Assembly (NCBI GenBank): GCA_016790075.1
Contig: JAEUPP010000033.1
Coordinates: 1-64,000 of the forward strand
From: Rhodanobacteraceae bacterium
Lineage (GTDB): Bacteria > Pseudomonadota > Gammaproteobacteria > Xanthomonadales > Rhodanobacteraceae
Direction: 5' to 3'
DNA length: 64,000 nt
The notes beneath the pieces were generated by a model, which worked only from the letters and a program-made list of their open reading frames with translations, ran no database searches and had not been told where the DNA came from. This document shows positions 18,678-26,926 of this stretch, piece by piece (positions within the stretch are counted from its first letter, which is position 1; each line of letters begins with the position of its first letter). A program made the translations under genes and the position numbers.

Positions 18678-19112
18678 ATGGCTGAGCGCAAAGACCCCTT
18701 CGGCGGTTACAACTTCCTCGTCGAGATCGACGGCATCGCCCGGGCAGCCTTTCACGAGGCAAGCGGGTTTGATTCCACCGTCGATGTGGTTGAGCACCGT
18801 GAGGGCGGCGAGAACATCACCACGCGCAAGCTGCCGGGCATGGTGAAGTTCTCCAATATCGTCCTGAAATGGGGCATAGCGGACGACCTCGATCTCTACA
18901 ACTGGCACCGCCAGTGGGTCAAGGGCGACCCGGCGGCCAAACGCAAGAACGGCTCGATCGTGATGCTCGATCGCCAGGGGCAGGAAAAACGCCGCTGGAA
19001 TTTCACCAACGCCTGGCCCACCAAGTGGATGGGCCCGACCTTCAATGCCGAGACCAGCGATGTCGCGATCGAGTCGATGGAGCTCGCTCATGAAGGCCTC
19101 GAAGCCGCGTGA
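18678..19112 (+). CDS. Inner tube protein (gp19/Hcp-like)
   Basis: 144 residues, the normal length for a phage T4 gp19-like tube protein. 'PFGGYNFLVEIDG', 'F.EASG', a 'KLPG...NIVLKWG' strand and 'WKFTNAWP-like NFTNAWPTKW' are characteristic. Hexameric rings of this protein stack to form the tube that is driven through the target membrane. It follows the sheath by 11 bases. It is the only tube gene of the locus; Afp has separate tube paralogs at the baseplate end. Confidence 0.95.
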   Translation: MAERKDPFGGYNFLVEIDGIARAAFHEASGFDSTVDVVEHREGGENITTRKLPGMVKFSNIVLKWGIADDLDLYNWHRQWVKGDPAAKRKNGSIVMLDRQGQEKRRWNFTNAWPTKWMGPTFNAETSDVAIESMELAHEGLEAA

Positions 19113-19143
19113 GCGGCCACCAAGCGAGAACGGGAGCATCGCC

Positions 19144-19521
19144 ATGAGCGCATCTGTGTTCCGTACCGAGTTCGAATTCACCCTGCCGTGCGGCTATCTC
19201 GACGAAGACGGCGGACTGCACCGCCACGGCACGATGCGGCGCGCGACTGCGGCGGACGAGATCCTGCCGCTGCGCGATCCGCGCGTGGTGAAGAACCAGG
19301 CCTATCTCGTCGTGATCCTGCTTTCGCGCGTCGTCGTGCGCCTGGGCGAGCTGGAGACGATCACGCCCAAGACGATAGAAAACCTGTACGCAACCGATCT
19401 GGCGTATTTGCAACAACTGTACAACGAGATAAATCGCCTTGACGACGACGCCGGGGCGGCGGTGTGCCCGCAGTGCCAGCACCGGTTCGCGCCGGAGCAG
19501 GTGGCCGCGGGGGGGTCTTGA
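19144..19521 (+). CDS. Small eCIS assembly protein (tail assembly chaperone-like) with a CxxC tail
   Basis: 125 residues, start at the ATG after GGGAGC. It has the layout of 'phage tail assembly' proteins found between tube and LysM genes in eCIS loci: an N-terminal beta part (EFTLPCGYLDEDGGLHRHGTMRRAT) and a helical middle (ARDE-like LRDPRVVKNQAYLVVILLSRVVVRLGEL). The C-terminus has CPQCQHRF, half of a zinc-ribbon-like motif. A chaperone role is inferred from position. The stop overlaps the following TTG start. Confidence 0.7.
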   Translation: MSASVFRTEFEFTLPCGYLDEDGGLHRHGTMRRATAADEILPLRDPRVVKNQAYLVVILLSRVVVRLGELETITPKTIENLYATDLAYLQQLYNEINRLDDDAGAAVCPQCQHRFAPEQVAAGGS

Positions 19522-19673
19522 GCTACCCCCCGGAAGAGCTCCACCGGGAGGTAGCGTTCGTGGCCTATCACTTTCACTGGGAGCACGACCGCGTGATGAC
19601 GCTGGAACACGCCGACCGCCGGCGCTGGGTGCAGGAAATTTCCGCGATCAACCAGGTCATTAACGGAGATTGA
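19518..19673 (+). CDS. DUF6760-like 51-residue eCIS protein with TTG start
   Basis: A short frame that begins with TTG overlapping the previous stop (TTGA) and has a G-rich ribosome binding stretch just upstream. 'SYPPEELHREVAFVAYHFHWEHDRVMTLEHADRRRWVQEI' fits the small DUF6760 family that I recall from eCIS and phage-tail loci. It is easily missed because of its size and start codon. The role is unknown; its position next to the chaperone-like gene, like the split chaperones of phage tails, suggests an assembly function. Confidence 0.75.
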   Translation: MSYPPEELHREVAFVAYHFHWEHDRVMTLEHADRRRWVQEISAINQVINGD

Positions 19674-19677
19674 CCCG

Positions 19678-20430
19678 ATGGTCCGAACGCTGATCCGCCC
19701 GAGAACGACTCCTGCGCCAGTTGCTTCACTTGCCCTGGCGCACGCCGCGCGTCGCGTACCGTTGCCGATGCCGCGCAGCGCAGCGTTCGCTGCCGCCATC
19801 GTCGCGCGGCATGGTGCAGGCGGTGGGCTCGCGGCACCGTTGCAGCGCGTGCTGGCGATTCCGCGTGATGGCACGTCGATCTACGCACCGCAGCAGCACT
19901 GGCATCTGGCGTTCGCGCCGCGCATCGCCTTGCAGTTGCAGGCAACACGCGAACGCGCCGCGTCACAAGCGTCGGCACCGGCAGCAGTGCCGGCGCATGA
20001 CGCAGCAGCACCGCCGCGGCCGTCGACACGCATCGCGACCGTCGAACGCATCCTGGCGCGCGGGATGCGCGTCGACGCGCTGCGGGGCGTGGCGTTGCCG
20101 GCGCCGCAGTTGAACGCGCACGTCATCACCGCGACGGCGCTGCCCGTGGTGTCGGCGACATCGGCCGCACCGGTTCCGCCGCTTGTTGCCGCGGCCGTGC
20201 CGCGCGTGCTGCGTCGCAACCCCGAAGCGGCGATGTCAGCGGCCTCCCGTGCAGTGCCGGCCGGCGCGATGTCACCGGCCGCAATCGGCTCCACACCAGC
20301 GACTGGCGCGTCGTCTAATGCGTCGGTCGCCGCGCCATTCGCCCTGGACGTCGAACACCTAGCCGAGCGCGTGGTGCGCGTGATCGACCGCCGGCTCGTC
20401 GCTGCGCGCGAACGGTTGGGGAGGGTCTGA
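19678..20430 (+). CDS. Ala/Pro/Arg-rich eCIS protein with a conserved C-terminal helix
   Basis: 250 residues, mostly low-complexity Ala, Pro, Arg and Val without catalytic motifs. The C-terminal 'DVEHLAERVVRVIDRRLVAARERLG' forms an amphipathic helix that I recall recurring in eCIS proteins at this position. The first part could be an unstructured scaffold. GGAG lies upstream of the ATG, and the next gene begins one base after the stop. The exact function is not known; a baseplate or assembly scaffold role is a guess from position. Confidence 0.6.
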   Translation: MVRTLIRPRTTPAPVASLALAHAARRVPLPMPRSAAFAAAIVARHGAGGGLAAPLQRVLAIPRDGTSIYAPQQHWHLAFAPRIALQLQATRERAASQASAPAAVPAHDAAAPPRPSTRIATVERILARGMRVDALRGVALPAPQLNAHVITATALPVVSATSAAPVPPLVAAAVPRVLRRNPEAAMSAASRAVPAGAMSPAAIGSTPATGASSNASVAAPFALDVEHLAERVVRVIDRRLVAARERLGRV

Positions 20431-20431
20431 C

Positions 20432-21133
20432 ATGGCCCTGGAAAAAGCCCTGATCACGAACACCGTCTCCGGCGAGAGCGTCGCGGTGTTGTTCAATCCC
20501 GAGGAATACACCCTCGCCAAGGACATCAATTTTGCCCAGGCGGCGATTCCCGGCCTGTCGGCTCCGGTGCTGCAGTTCGTCAACGGCAACCTGCAGACAC
20601 TGGACATGGAACTGTTCCTCGACACCTACGAGGAGCACCGTGCTGGCAGCCGCCGGCTCAACGAGAAGTTCCAGGATGTGCGTGAACTTGCGCGTCGCGT
20701 CACCGACCTGATGAACATCATGCCCGAGACGCATGCACCGCCCGTGCTGCTGTTCACCTGGGCCAGCCTGAGCTTCACCTGCGTGCTGTCGAAGGTGTCG
20801 CAGAAGTTCGTAATGTTCCTGCCCGAAGGCACGCCGGTGCGTGCCCGCCTGACGGTGAGCTTCAGCGAATACCGCAACGTTGATCTCGAAGCGAAGGAAG
20901 TGCGGCGCGAAACCGCTGACTATTCCAAGCGCTACGTGGTGGGCGAGGGCGAGACGCTGTCGGGCATCGCCGGGCGCGTCTACGGCGACGCGCGCCTGTG
21001 GCGGCCGCTGGCCCTGGCCAATCGCATCGACAACGCGCGTGCGCTGCCGGCAGGCCTCGCCCTGCGCGTGCCGCAGCTGCCGTATCGCGATCCGGATTCA
21101 GGCCGCATCCATGCGGCGCAGGTGCGCCGATGA
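20432..21133 (+). CDS. LysM-containing tube-baseplate hub protein (Afp7-like)
   Basis: 233 residues. The N-terminal part (1-155; LFNPEEYTLAKDINFAQAAIPG, LDMELFLDTYEE) is the eCIS tube-like/Afp7 domain found at the top of the central hub. A LysM domain follows at about 165-215 (KRYVVGEGETLSGIAGRVYGD, LANRI, ALRVP). In contractile systems LysM (gp53-like) proteins clamp the baseplate. GGGGAGGG precedes the start. The stop and next start overlap as ATGA. Confidence 0.92.
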   Translation: MALEKALITNTVSGESVAVLFNPEEYTLAKDINFAQAAIPGLSAPVLQFVNGNLQTLDMELFLDTYEEHRAGSRRLNEKFQDVRELARRVTDLMNIMPETHAPPVLLFTWASLSFTCVLSKVSQKFVMFLPEGTPVRARLTVSFSEYRNVDLEAKEVRRETADYSKRYVVGEGETLSGIAGRVYGDARLWRPLALANRIDNARALPAGLALRVPQLPYRDPDSGRIHAAQVRR

Positions 21134-22329
21134 ACGATCGCTACGTGCCCGACTTCCGCGTGTGGATCGACGGCGAGGTGGTGCCGTCGTCACTGCGCGC
21201 CTCGATCATGAGCGTGAGCCAGACCTCGGGTCTCGAAGGCGCCGATCGCGTCGAGATCGCGCTGGCCAACGAGGGACTGCGCTGGCTGGACCACGATCTG
21301 CTCAAGGTGCACAAGTCGCTGAAGCTTGAACTCGGCTATGCGGGCGAAGAACTGACCCAGGTGTTCGTCGGCGAGATCGTCGCGGTCGAGGCAAGCTTTC
21401 CCGGTGGCGGCATGCCTACCGTGACCATCGCCGCGCACGACCGCCGGCATCGTCTGGCCGACGGTACCAAGGTGCGCTGGTTCGCCATTCCGATTCCGTC
21501 GGTAGGCAACTTCGCCGTGCCCGATCCGATTACCGTGTCGGCGGTAAGCCTCGAGAACGGGCTGATCCCACTGATTGATCCCGTGGGCGCCGCCATCGCG
21601 ATCCTGCTCGGCGGTGTGGAAGCGGTGGTGTCTGTCGCTGATCCCGGCAGTGCGCAGAAATTCATCCGCAAGCAGGCCAACGAAAGCGACTACGACTTCA
21701 TTGCGAAGATCGCGGCCGAGAACGGCTGGGAAGTGCAGATGGAACACGGCGGCGACCTCGGTGGACGCCTGCTGCGCTTCACTTCGCCGCTGGATCACCT
21801 CGATGCCGACGTGACCCTGCGCTACGGCAGTTCGCTGCTCGAATTCTCGCCGCGCATCAGCATCGTCGGGCAGGTGTTCTCGATCAGCGGTTACGTGTGG
21901 GTGCCGCAGATCAAGCTGGTCTTCGTGGTCACGCTGGGTTGGGACTGGGATCGCATGGCGCTCACGCTGTCGGTGTATCCCGGCGTAATACCGATTGGCA
22001 CGGAAGCCTCCAACCATCTGATCCAGGAACCGCTCACTGCTGTGTCGGCGCCGCGCAAGATCCTGGCCGAGATCCTGCCGCGCCTCAACAAGCGCCTTAC
22101 CGCGAGCGGCAGCACGCTGGGCGATCCGCGCATTCAGGCGGGCAAGGTGCTGCGCCTGGAAGGTGTGGGTCAGCAGTTCGGCGGTCTGTACCGCGTCACC
22201 AGTGCTACCAGCACGATCGACCAGTCGGGTTTCCGCACGCAGTTCGAGACACGCAAGGAAATCTGGTTCGGTTCCATCCCCTCGCCCGAGCAGGGCGCCA
22301 TCCCCGTCACCGTGCCGTTTGCGGCATAA
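21130..22329 (+). CDS. VgrG/gp27-like central hub protein (Afp8 N-terminal part)
   Basis: 399 residues matching the gpD/gp27 hub family: 'DFRVWIDGE', 'GLEGADRVEIALAN', 'VFVGEIVAVEASFPGGG', and the 'QKFIRKQANESDYDFIAKIAAENGWEV' segment typical of phage late control D and VgrG. It forms the trimeric adaptor between tube and spike. Hub and spike are separate genes here (the spike is the next gene), as in P2-type phages, whereas Afp8 carries both. ATGA overlap upstream and a strong AAGGAG before the next gene support co-translation. Confidence 0.92.
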   Translation: MNDRYVPDFRVWIDGEVVPSSLRASIMSVSQTSGLEGADRVEIALANEGLRWLDHDLLKVHKSLKLELGYAGEELTQVFVGEIVAVEASFPGGGMPTVTIAAHDRRHRLADGTKVRWFAIPIPSVGNFAVPDPITVSAVSLENGLIPLIDPVGAAIAILLGGVEAVVSVADPGSAQKFIRKQANESDYDFIAKIAAENGWEVQMEHGGDLGGRLLRFTSPLDHLDADVTLRYGSSLLEFSPRISIVGQVFSISGYVWVPQIKLVFVVTLGWDWDRMALTLSVYPGVIPIGTEASNHLIQEPLTAVSAPRKILAEILPRLNKRLTASGSTLGDPRIQAGKVLRLEGVGQQFGGLYRVTSATSTIDQSGFRTQFETRKEIWFGSIPSPEQGAIPVTVPFAA

Positions 22330-22339
22330 GGAGATCGTC

Positions 22340-22999
22340 ATGGGTGTGAGCTTTCAGTTGGGCGACGTCGGCATGGGTCCTCCGGAACCGGATGACCGGC
22401 GCATTCACGGGGTCTGTCCCGCGCTGGTGATCAGCAACACCGACCTGCTGACCGAAGGCCGCATCCAGATCCAGGTTCCCTGGTTGCCCGGGTTCCTGCT
22501 GTGGGCGCGCGTCGCAGTACCGATGGCTGGCATTGCCAACGGCACGTTCTTCATTCCACAGGTCGGCGACGAGGTGCTCGTCGCCTTCGCCCAGGGCGAC
22601 GTGCGTGAGGCCTATGTGATCGGCTGTCTGTGGAGCACGACCGCGCGGCCGCCGGCGCTCACGCCTGTTGATCCGACGATCAAGCGTGTCATCCGCACAC
22701 CGTTGGGCCACGAGATTGCGTTCGACGAGTCGCAGGCGAAGCTGACCATCACCAACATGGCACTGCACAGCGTGACGCTAGGGCCCGACGGCATCGAGCT
22801 GGCGACGGTCGGTGGCGCGGCGTCGATCAAGCTCGGCGTCGAGGGCGAGGTGTCGATCATCGCGGCCAAGTCGTTCTCGGTGACCACCGGCATGCTCGAC
22901 CTCACCGCCATCGGTGATGCCTCGGTCAGCAGCGCGGCCCTCACGCTCGACGGCGGCGCCAGCTGCGTCGTGCGCGGCGGCAAGGTCAACATCAACTGA
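22340..22999 (+). CDS. Baseplate spike protein (gpV/gp5-like, OB fold plus beta-helix)
   Basis: 219 residues. Residues 25-110 form the gpV/VgrG OB-fold (GRIQIQVPWLPG, ARVAVPMAG, PQVGDEVLVAFAQGD, YVIGCLWS). The C-terminal part has short repeating beta turns (TLGPDGIEL, GEVSIIAAKSFSV, GDASVSSAALTLDGGAS, VVRGGKVNIN) expected for a triple-stranded beta-helix spike. AAGGAG precedes the ATG. It follows the hub gene and precedes the PAAR tip, so the three make the membrane-piercing complex. Confidence 0.93.
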   Translation: MGVSFQLGDVGMGPPEPDDRRIHGVCPALVISNTDLLTEGRIQIQVPWLPGFLLWARVAVPMAGIANGTFFIPQVGDEVLVAFAQGDVREAYVIGCLWSTTARPPALTPVDPTIKRVIRTPLGHEIAFDESQAKLTITNMALHSVTLGPDGIELATVGGAASIKLGVEGEVSIIAAKSFSVTTGMLDLTAIGDASVSSAALTLDGGASCVVRGGKVNIN

Positions 23000-23007
23000 G
23001 CGCCGCC

Positions 23008-23289
23008 ATGCCCGCCGCCGCCCGCATCGGAGATCCCACCAGCCATCCCGGCCTGCTCGCCGGCGCCGGACTGCCCACGGTGCTGATCGAGCAGCTGCCG
23101 GCGGCGCGCGTGAGCGATCAGCATGTCTGTGCATTCCCGCCGCCGACGGGACCGCACCCGCCCAATGCCGTGATCAAGGGCAGCACCAGCGTCTTCATCG
23201 GCGGGCAGCCGGCCGCGCGCCAGGGCGACACCTGTGGCTGCGGTGCGCAGATCGTGTCCGGCGCACTCAGCGTGACCATCGGAGGCTGA
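23008..23289 (+). CDS. PAAR-domain spike tip
   Basis: 93 residues. 'ARIGDPTSHPG', 'VIKGSTSVFIGGQPAARQGDTCGCG' and the end 'VSGALSVTIGG' are the defining PAAR repeats, with His and Cys residues placed to bind the tip metal. This protein sharpens the spike. No extension domain is fused, so it does not itself carry an effector. Confidence 0.96.
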   Translation: MPAAARIGDPTSHPGLLAGAGLPTVLIEQLPAARVSDQHVCAFPPPTGPHPPNAVIKGSTSVFIGGQPAARQGDTCGCGAQIVSGALSVTIGG

Positions 23290-23293
23290 GCAC

Positions 23294-23713
23294 ATGTCGA
23301 CCGTCCCTGATCCCAAAGCCTTCCTCGGCCGCGGCTGGAGTTTCCCGCTGGCGATCGACGCCGGCCGCATGGCGCAGGCCGAGTACGAAGAGGACGTGCG
23401 CCAGGCCGTGCTGATCATCCTGCAAACCAATCACCACGAGCGCGTGATGCGCGCCGACTTCGGCGCCAACCTGCGCGCCCTGGTGTTCGCGCCGCTCAAC
23501 ACCACCACGCTGTCGCTGGCACGCCACCAGGTGGAGCGGGCGCTGGTGCTGTGGGAGCCGCGCATCGACGGCGTGCAGGTACGCACCACCGCCTATCCGC
23601 GCGACGCGCGCTTCGATATCGAAGTGACCTACCGCGTGCGGCGTACCAACACGTTCTACAACCTGGTCTATCCGTTCTACGTCAGCGAAGGCCGCGAGGA
23701 GGTGCGCCGATGA
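23294..23713 (+). CDS. Baseplate wedge protein, gpW/gp25 family (Afp9-like)
   Basis: 139 residues. 'FLGRGWSFPLAIDAGRMAQAEYEEDVRQAVLIILQTNHHERVMRADFGANL' is the gp25-like signature, including the conserved R-x-DFG region. In T4 and eCIS it seeds sheath assembly on the baseplate. The stop overlaps the following start (ATGA). Confidence 0.95.
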   Translation: MSTVPDPKAFLGRGWSFPLAIDAGRMAQAEYEEDVRQAVLIILQTNHHERVMRADFGANLRALVFAPLNTTTLSLARHQVERALVLWEPRIDGVQVRTTAYPRDARFDIEVTYRVRRTNTFYNLVYPFYVSEGREEVRR

Positions 23714-26700
23714 GCCTCGCTCCGGTGCTTCCCGACCCGCGCGATACCGCAGCGATTGAGGTCGCGCTACGCGCCCGTGTGCCGGGCTATCTGCCCGCGT
23801 GGACCGCGGCGGCGGTTGACGAAACGGCCGGCGCGGCGCTGCTGCGCGTGCTCGCGCGCTATCGCGCGATCTTCGCCGAGGGTCTCAATGCGGCGCCTGC
23901 GCGGGTGCAACTCGCCTTTCTCGAAACACTGGGCAACTCGCTGCTGCCCGGTCAGCCGGCGCGCGTGCCATTGGTGTTCGAGTTGCTCGCAACGAGTCCG
24001 CAGGATGTGTTCCTGACCGCGCACAGCCAGGTGGCGGCAAAGCTGCCGCCGCCGCCGGCGCTGCTGACCGGCGAGACCGAGGCCGGCGCCGCCACACGCG
24101 ATGCGCCGCGCTACTTCACCACCCGCAGCGTGGCACTCAGCCGCGCGCGGCTGGCGGCGCTGTATAGCGCCGATCCACGTGTGGACGCCTACGCCGACCA
24201 TACGGCGGCCGTGCGCACCGGCTTCACCGCGTTCGAACGGCTTGGCGGCATGGGGCATACCCTCTATCTCGGCCACGGTGAACTGTTCTCGCTGGCCGGT
24301 ACTGCCGAGGTGAACCTGAGTTTCGACATGGCAGGCGAGGGCATCGCCGATCGCCTGCTGATGCTGGAGTGGGAATACCTCAGTACCGATGGCTGGCTGC
24401 CGCTGACGGTGGAAGAGGACACCACGGCGCGCTGCACCGTCGACGGCCGCATCCGCCTGCGCAAGAACTGCGGTCCCGATTCCAAGCGCGACACGCTGTT
24501 CGGTGCCGACAGTTACTGGATACGGGCCAGCGCCGCGACCGCGCCCGCGGCCGCGCGGGTGCTGGAGATACGGCCCAAGGGCCTGCTGCTGGATCGCGCC
24601 GGTGCGCTGCTGCCGGGCGATATCGTCACGGTCGAAGGGCAGTTCACCGCCCGTGTCACCAGCGGCACCAACCGCACGATCCAGCTCGATGCGAATCCGC
24701 CGGGTCTGCGCGAAGACGTGTTGCTGCGTGTATTCGACATCACGCCGCCGCTGGGCGCGGAAACCGAAGCACGGCTGGGGCCGCCGCCGCGTGTGGACCT
24801 GATCCGCGCACGCGTCGGTTTCAGCAAATCCGATCTCAAGCCTGATCAGGCCTTCGCCGGCAGCGCGCCGGTCGACCTCGACAACGTGTTCTATCCGTTC
24901 GGCCTGCAGCCGGTCAGTTATGCGACCTTCTATCTCGCTTGCGACGACGCATTCTCGCGCAAGGGCGCGGCGGTCGAGATCGCGTTCACGTTCAAGCAGG
25001 TGGGCAAGGCCGGCAGCGGTGGCCTCACGCTGGCCTACGAATATTTCGACGGCAGCGAATGGAGCGCGCTTTCCACCTCGCTGCCGGTGAAACTCGACGA
25101 CGTCAGCGACCGCCTGCAGCAGGCCGGCGCTATCACCTTCAACTGCCCCGAAGACTGGGCGCAGAACGCAGTCAACGGACGCAAGCACTACTGGATGCGA
25201 CTGCGCATCGACGCCGGCGACTACGGCGCGCCGGTGAAACTCGCGGTGGTGGACGACGGTAGCGGCAACATGGTGGTGTCGGCCACGCCGTCCGACCTCA
25301 AGCCGCCAGTGCTGGCCTCGATCCGCATCAGCTACACCTATTTCACCAATTCGCGCCTGCTCGACTACTGCTACGCGAGCAACAATTTCATCACCGTCGA
25401 CCACAGCGAAGATTGTCGCTGGACACGCCGTCCGTTTTCTCCCTTTCTGCACAATGCGGATCGCGACCCCTCGCTCAACTTCGGCTTCGACCAGAAGCTG
25501 CCGCCAGGGCTGGTCAGCCTGTATGTCCACGGTACAGCCGCCGACGGCGCGCCAGCGGCATCGCCATTCATCTGGGAATACCGCGTGGCGGAAGGCTGGA
25601 ACGAGCTGACTGTGCTTGACGAAAGTGCCGGCCTGCGCCGGCCCGGCATGATCCAGTTCATCGGTCCGTCAGACGCCGAGCCAGCCGATGGCCTCGGCGG
25701 CAGGCTGTACCGGGTGCGCGCGCGGCTGAAGCCCGGCGAACGCCTGGAACCTGCACCGGTGAGCGGCCTGTGGACCAATGCGGTCTGGGGTGCACAGGGC
25801 GAGGCTGTCAGCCGCGAAACCATAGGCCGTTCGGACGGCAATCCCGATCAGGTGCTCAGCGTGCCGCCGCAGCGTATCCCCGTGCTGTCGGGCGAACTGG
25901 TCGAGGTGCGTGAGTGGGCCGGGCGTGGCGAGGGCTGGCGCAGTGCGGTCGACGGTGTGGCTGAGGCGGACCTGCGTTTCGAGCGTGATCCGGTCAGCGG
26001 TGATCCGCGCGCGGTATGGGTGCGCTGGAGCGGCCGTGAACATCTGCTGGAATCCGGCCCCGACGATCGCCACTACGCGCTGGAACGCACGCGTGGCCGT
26101 GTGATTTTCGGCGACGACGTCTGCGGCCGCATTCCGCCCGGCGGCGCGGCGATCGCGCTGTCGTTCATCACCGGCATAGGCGAAGCGGGCAACGTGCCCG
26201 CGCATACCATTACCGAGCTGCGCACCGGCGCGGCCTATCTGCAAAGTGTGGACAACCCTGTCGCCGCCGACGGTGGCGTGGGGCCGGAGGCGCTGGACGC
26301 GGTCATCGACAGGGCGAGCTTCCGCCTGCGCCATCGCGGGCGTGCCGTAGCAGCAGATGACTATGCCTGGCTCGCCCGCGAGGCATCACCGATGGTGGCC
26401 CGCGCGCGCTGCCTGCGCGTGACCGACGCACAGGGCCGGGCGCGGCCCGGTGCGGTTACGGTCGTGATCGTGCCGCGTGGCAGCACACGCCAGCCGCAGC
26501 CGGGTGCCGAACTGCGCCGCCGCGTGCGCGAAATGCTGGTGGCCGTGTGTCCGCCGGCGGTCGCAGCGCGCCTGCGCGTGAGCGGGCCGCGCTACGTAGC
26601 CGTCGGCGTGCTCGCCCACGTCGTGCTGGCGGAGGTCGAAGCGGCAACGTCGGTGGAGGCCGCGCTGCGCGAACAGTTCGACCGCTGGCTGCATCCGGTC

Positions 26701-26922
26701 AACGGTGGTCCCGAAGGGCGAGGCTGGCCGTTTGGTGCGTCGCTGTGCCTGTCCCATATCGCGGCGCTGATTGAGGCGACTCCCAGCCTGGACCACGCCG
26801 TGCGCCTGGCGTTTCGCGCCGACGGCGCCAGCGCCGGCGACGTGCTCACGCTCCCGCCCGACGCGCTGCCCGCTGCCGGACTGCACGAAATCAAGCTCGA
26901 GCTGACGGTCGCCGGAGGATAG
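23710..26922 (+). CDS. Large baseplate-J-like wedge protein (Afp11-like)
   Basis: 1070 residues starting at the overlapping ATG at 23710. The C-terminal third (about 760-1070) holds the baseplate-J-like core: FGDDVCGRIPPGGAAIALSFITGIGEAGNV, DDYAWLAREASP, and VTVVIVPRGSTRQPQPGAELRRRVREML. The N-terminal 700 residues add beta-rich domains (sandwich-like SADPRVDAY..., YFDGSEWS). This organisation is common for eCIS 'putative baseplate assembly' proteins, which are longer than phage J proteins. It would form the wedge arms around the hub. Confidence 0.9.
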   Translation: MSLAPVLPDPRDTAAIEVALRARVPGYLPAWTAAAVDETAGAALLRVLARYRAIFAEGLNAAPARVQLAFLETLGNSLLPGQPARVPLVFELLATSPQDVFLTAHSQVAAKLPPPPALLTGETEAGAATRDAPRYFTTRSVALSRARLAALYSADPRVDAYADHTAAVRTGFTAFERLGGMGHTLYLGHGELFSLAGTAEVNLSFDMAGEGIADRLLMLEWEYLSTDGWLPLTVEEDTTARCTVDGRIRLRKNCGPDSKRDTLFGADSYWIRASAATAPAAARVLEIRPKGLLLDRAGALLPGDIVTVEGQFTARVTSGTNRTIQLDANPPGLREDVLLRVFDITPPLGAETEARLGPPPRVDLIRARVGFSKSDLKPDQAFAGSAPVDLDNVFYPFGLQPVSYATFYLACDDAFSRKGAAVEIAFTFKQVGKAGSGGLTLAYEYFDGSEWSALSTSLPVKLDDVSDRLQQAGAITFNCPEDWAQNAVNGRKHYWMRLRIDAGDYGAPVKLAVVDDGSGNMVVSATPSDLKPPVLASIRISYTYFTNSRLLDYCYASNNFITVDHSEDCRWTRRPFSPFLHNADRDPSLNFGFDQKLPPGLVSLYVHGTAADGAPAASPFIWEYRVAEGWNELTVLDESAGLRRPGMIQFIGPSDAEPADGLGGRLYRVRARLKPGERLEPAPVSGLWTNAVWGAQGEAVSRETIGRSDGNPDQVLSVPPQRIPVLSGELVEVREWAGRGEGWRSAVDGVAEADLRFERDPVSGDPRAVWVRWSGREHLLESGPDDRHYALERTRGRVIFGDDVCGRIPPGGAAIALSFITGIGEAGNVPAHTITELRTGAAYLQSVDNPVAADGGVGPEALDAVIDRASFRLRHRGRAVAADDYAWLAREASPMVARARCLRVTDAQGRARPGAVTVVIVPRGSTRQPQPGAELRRRVREMLVAVCPPAVAARLRVSGPRYVAVGVLAHVVLAEVEAATSVEAALREQFDRWLHPVNGGPEGRGWPFGASLCLSHIAALIEATPSLDHAVRLAFRADGASAGDVLTLPPDALPAAGLHEIKLELTVAGG

Positions 26923-26926
26923 CCCC

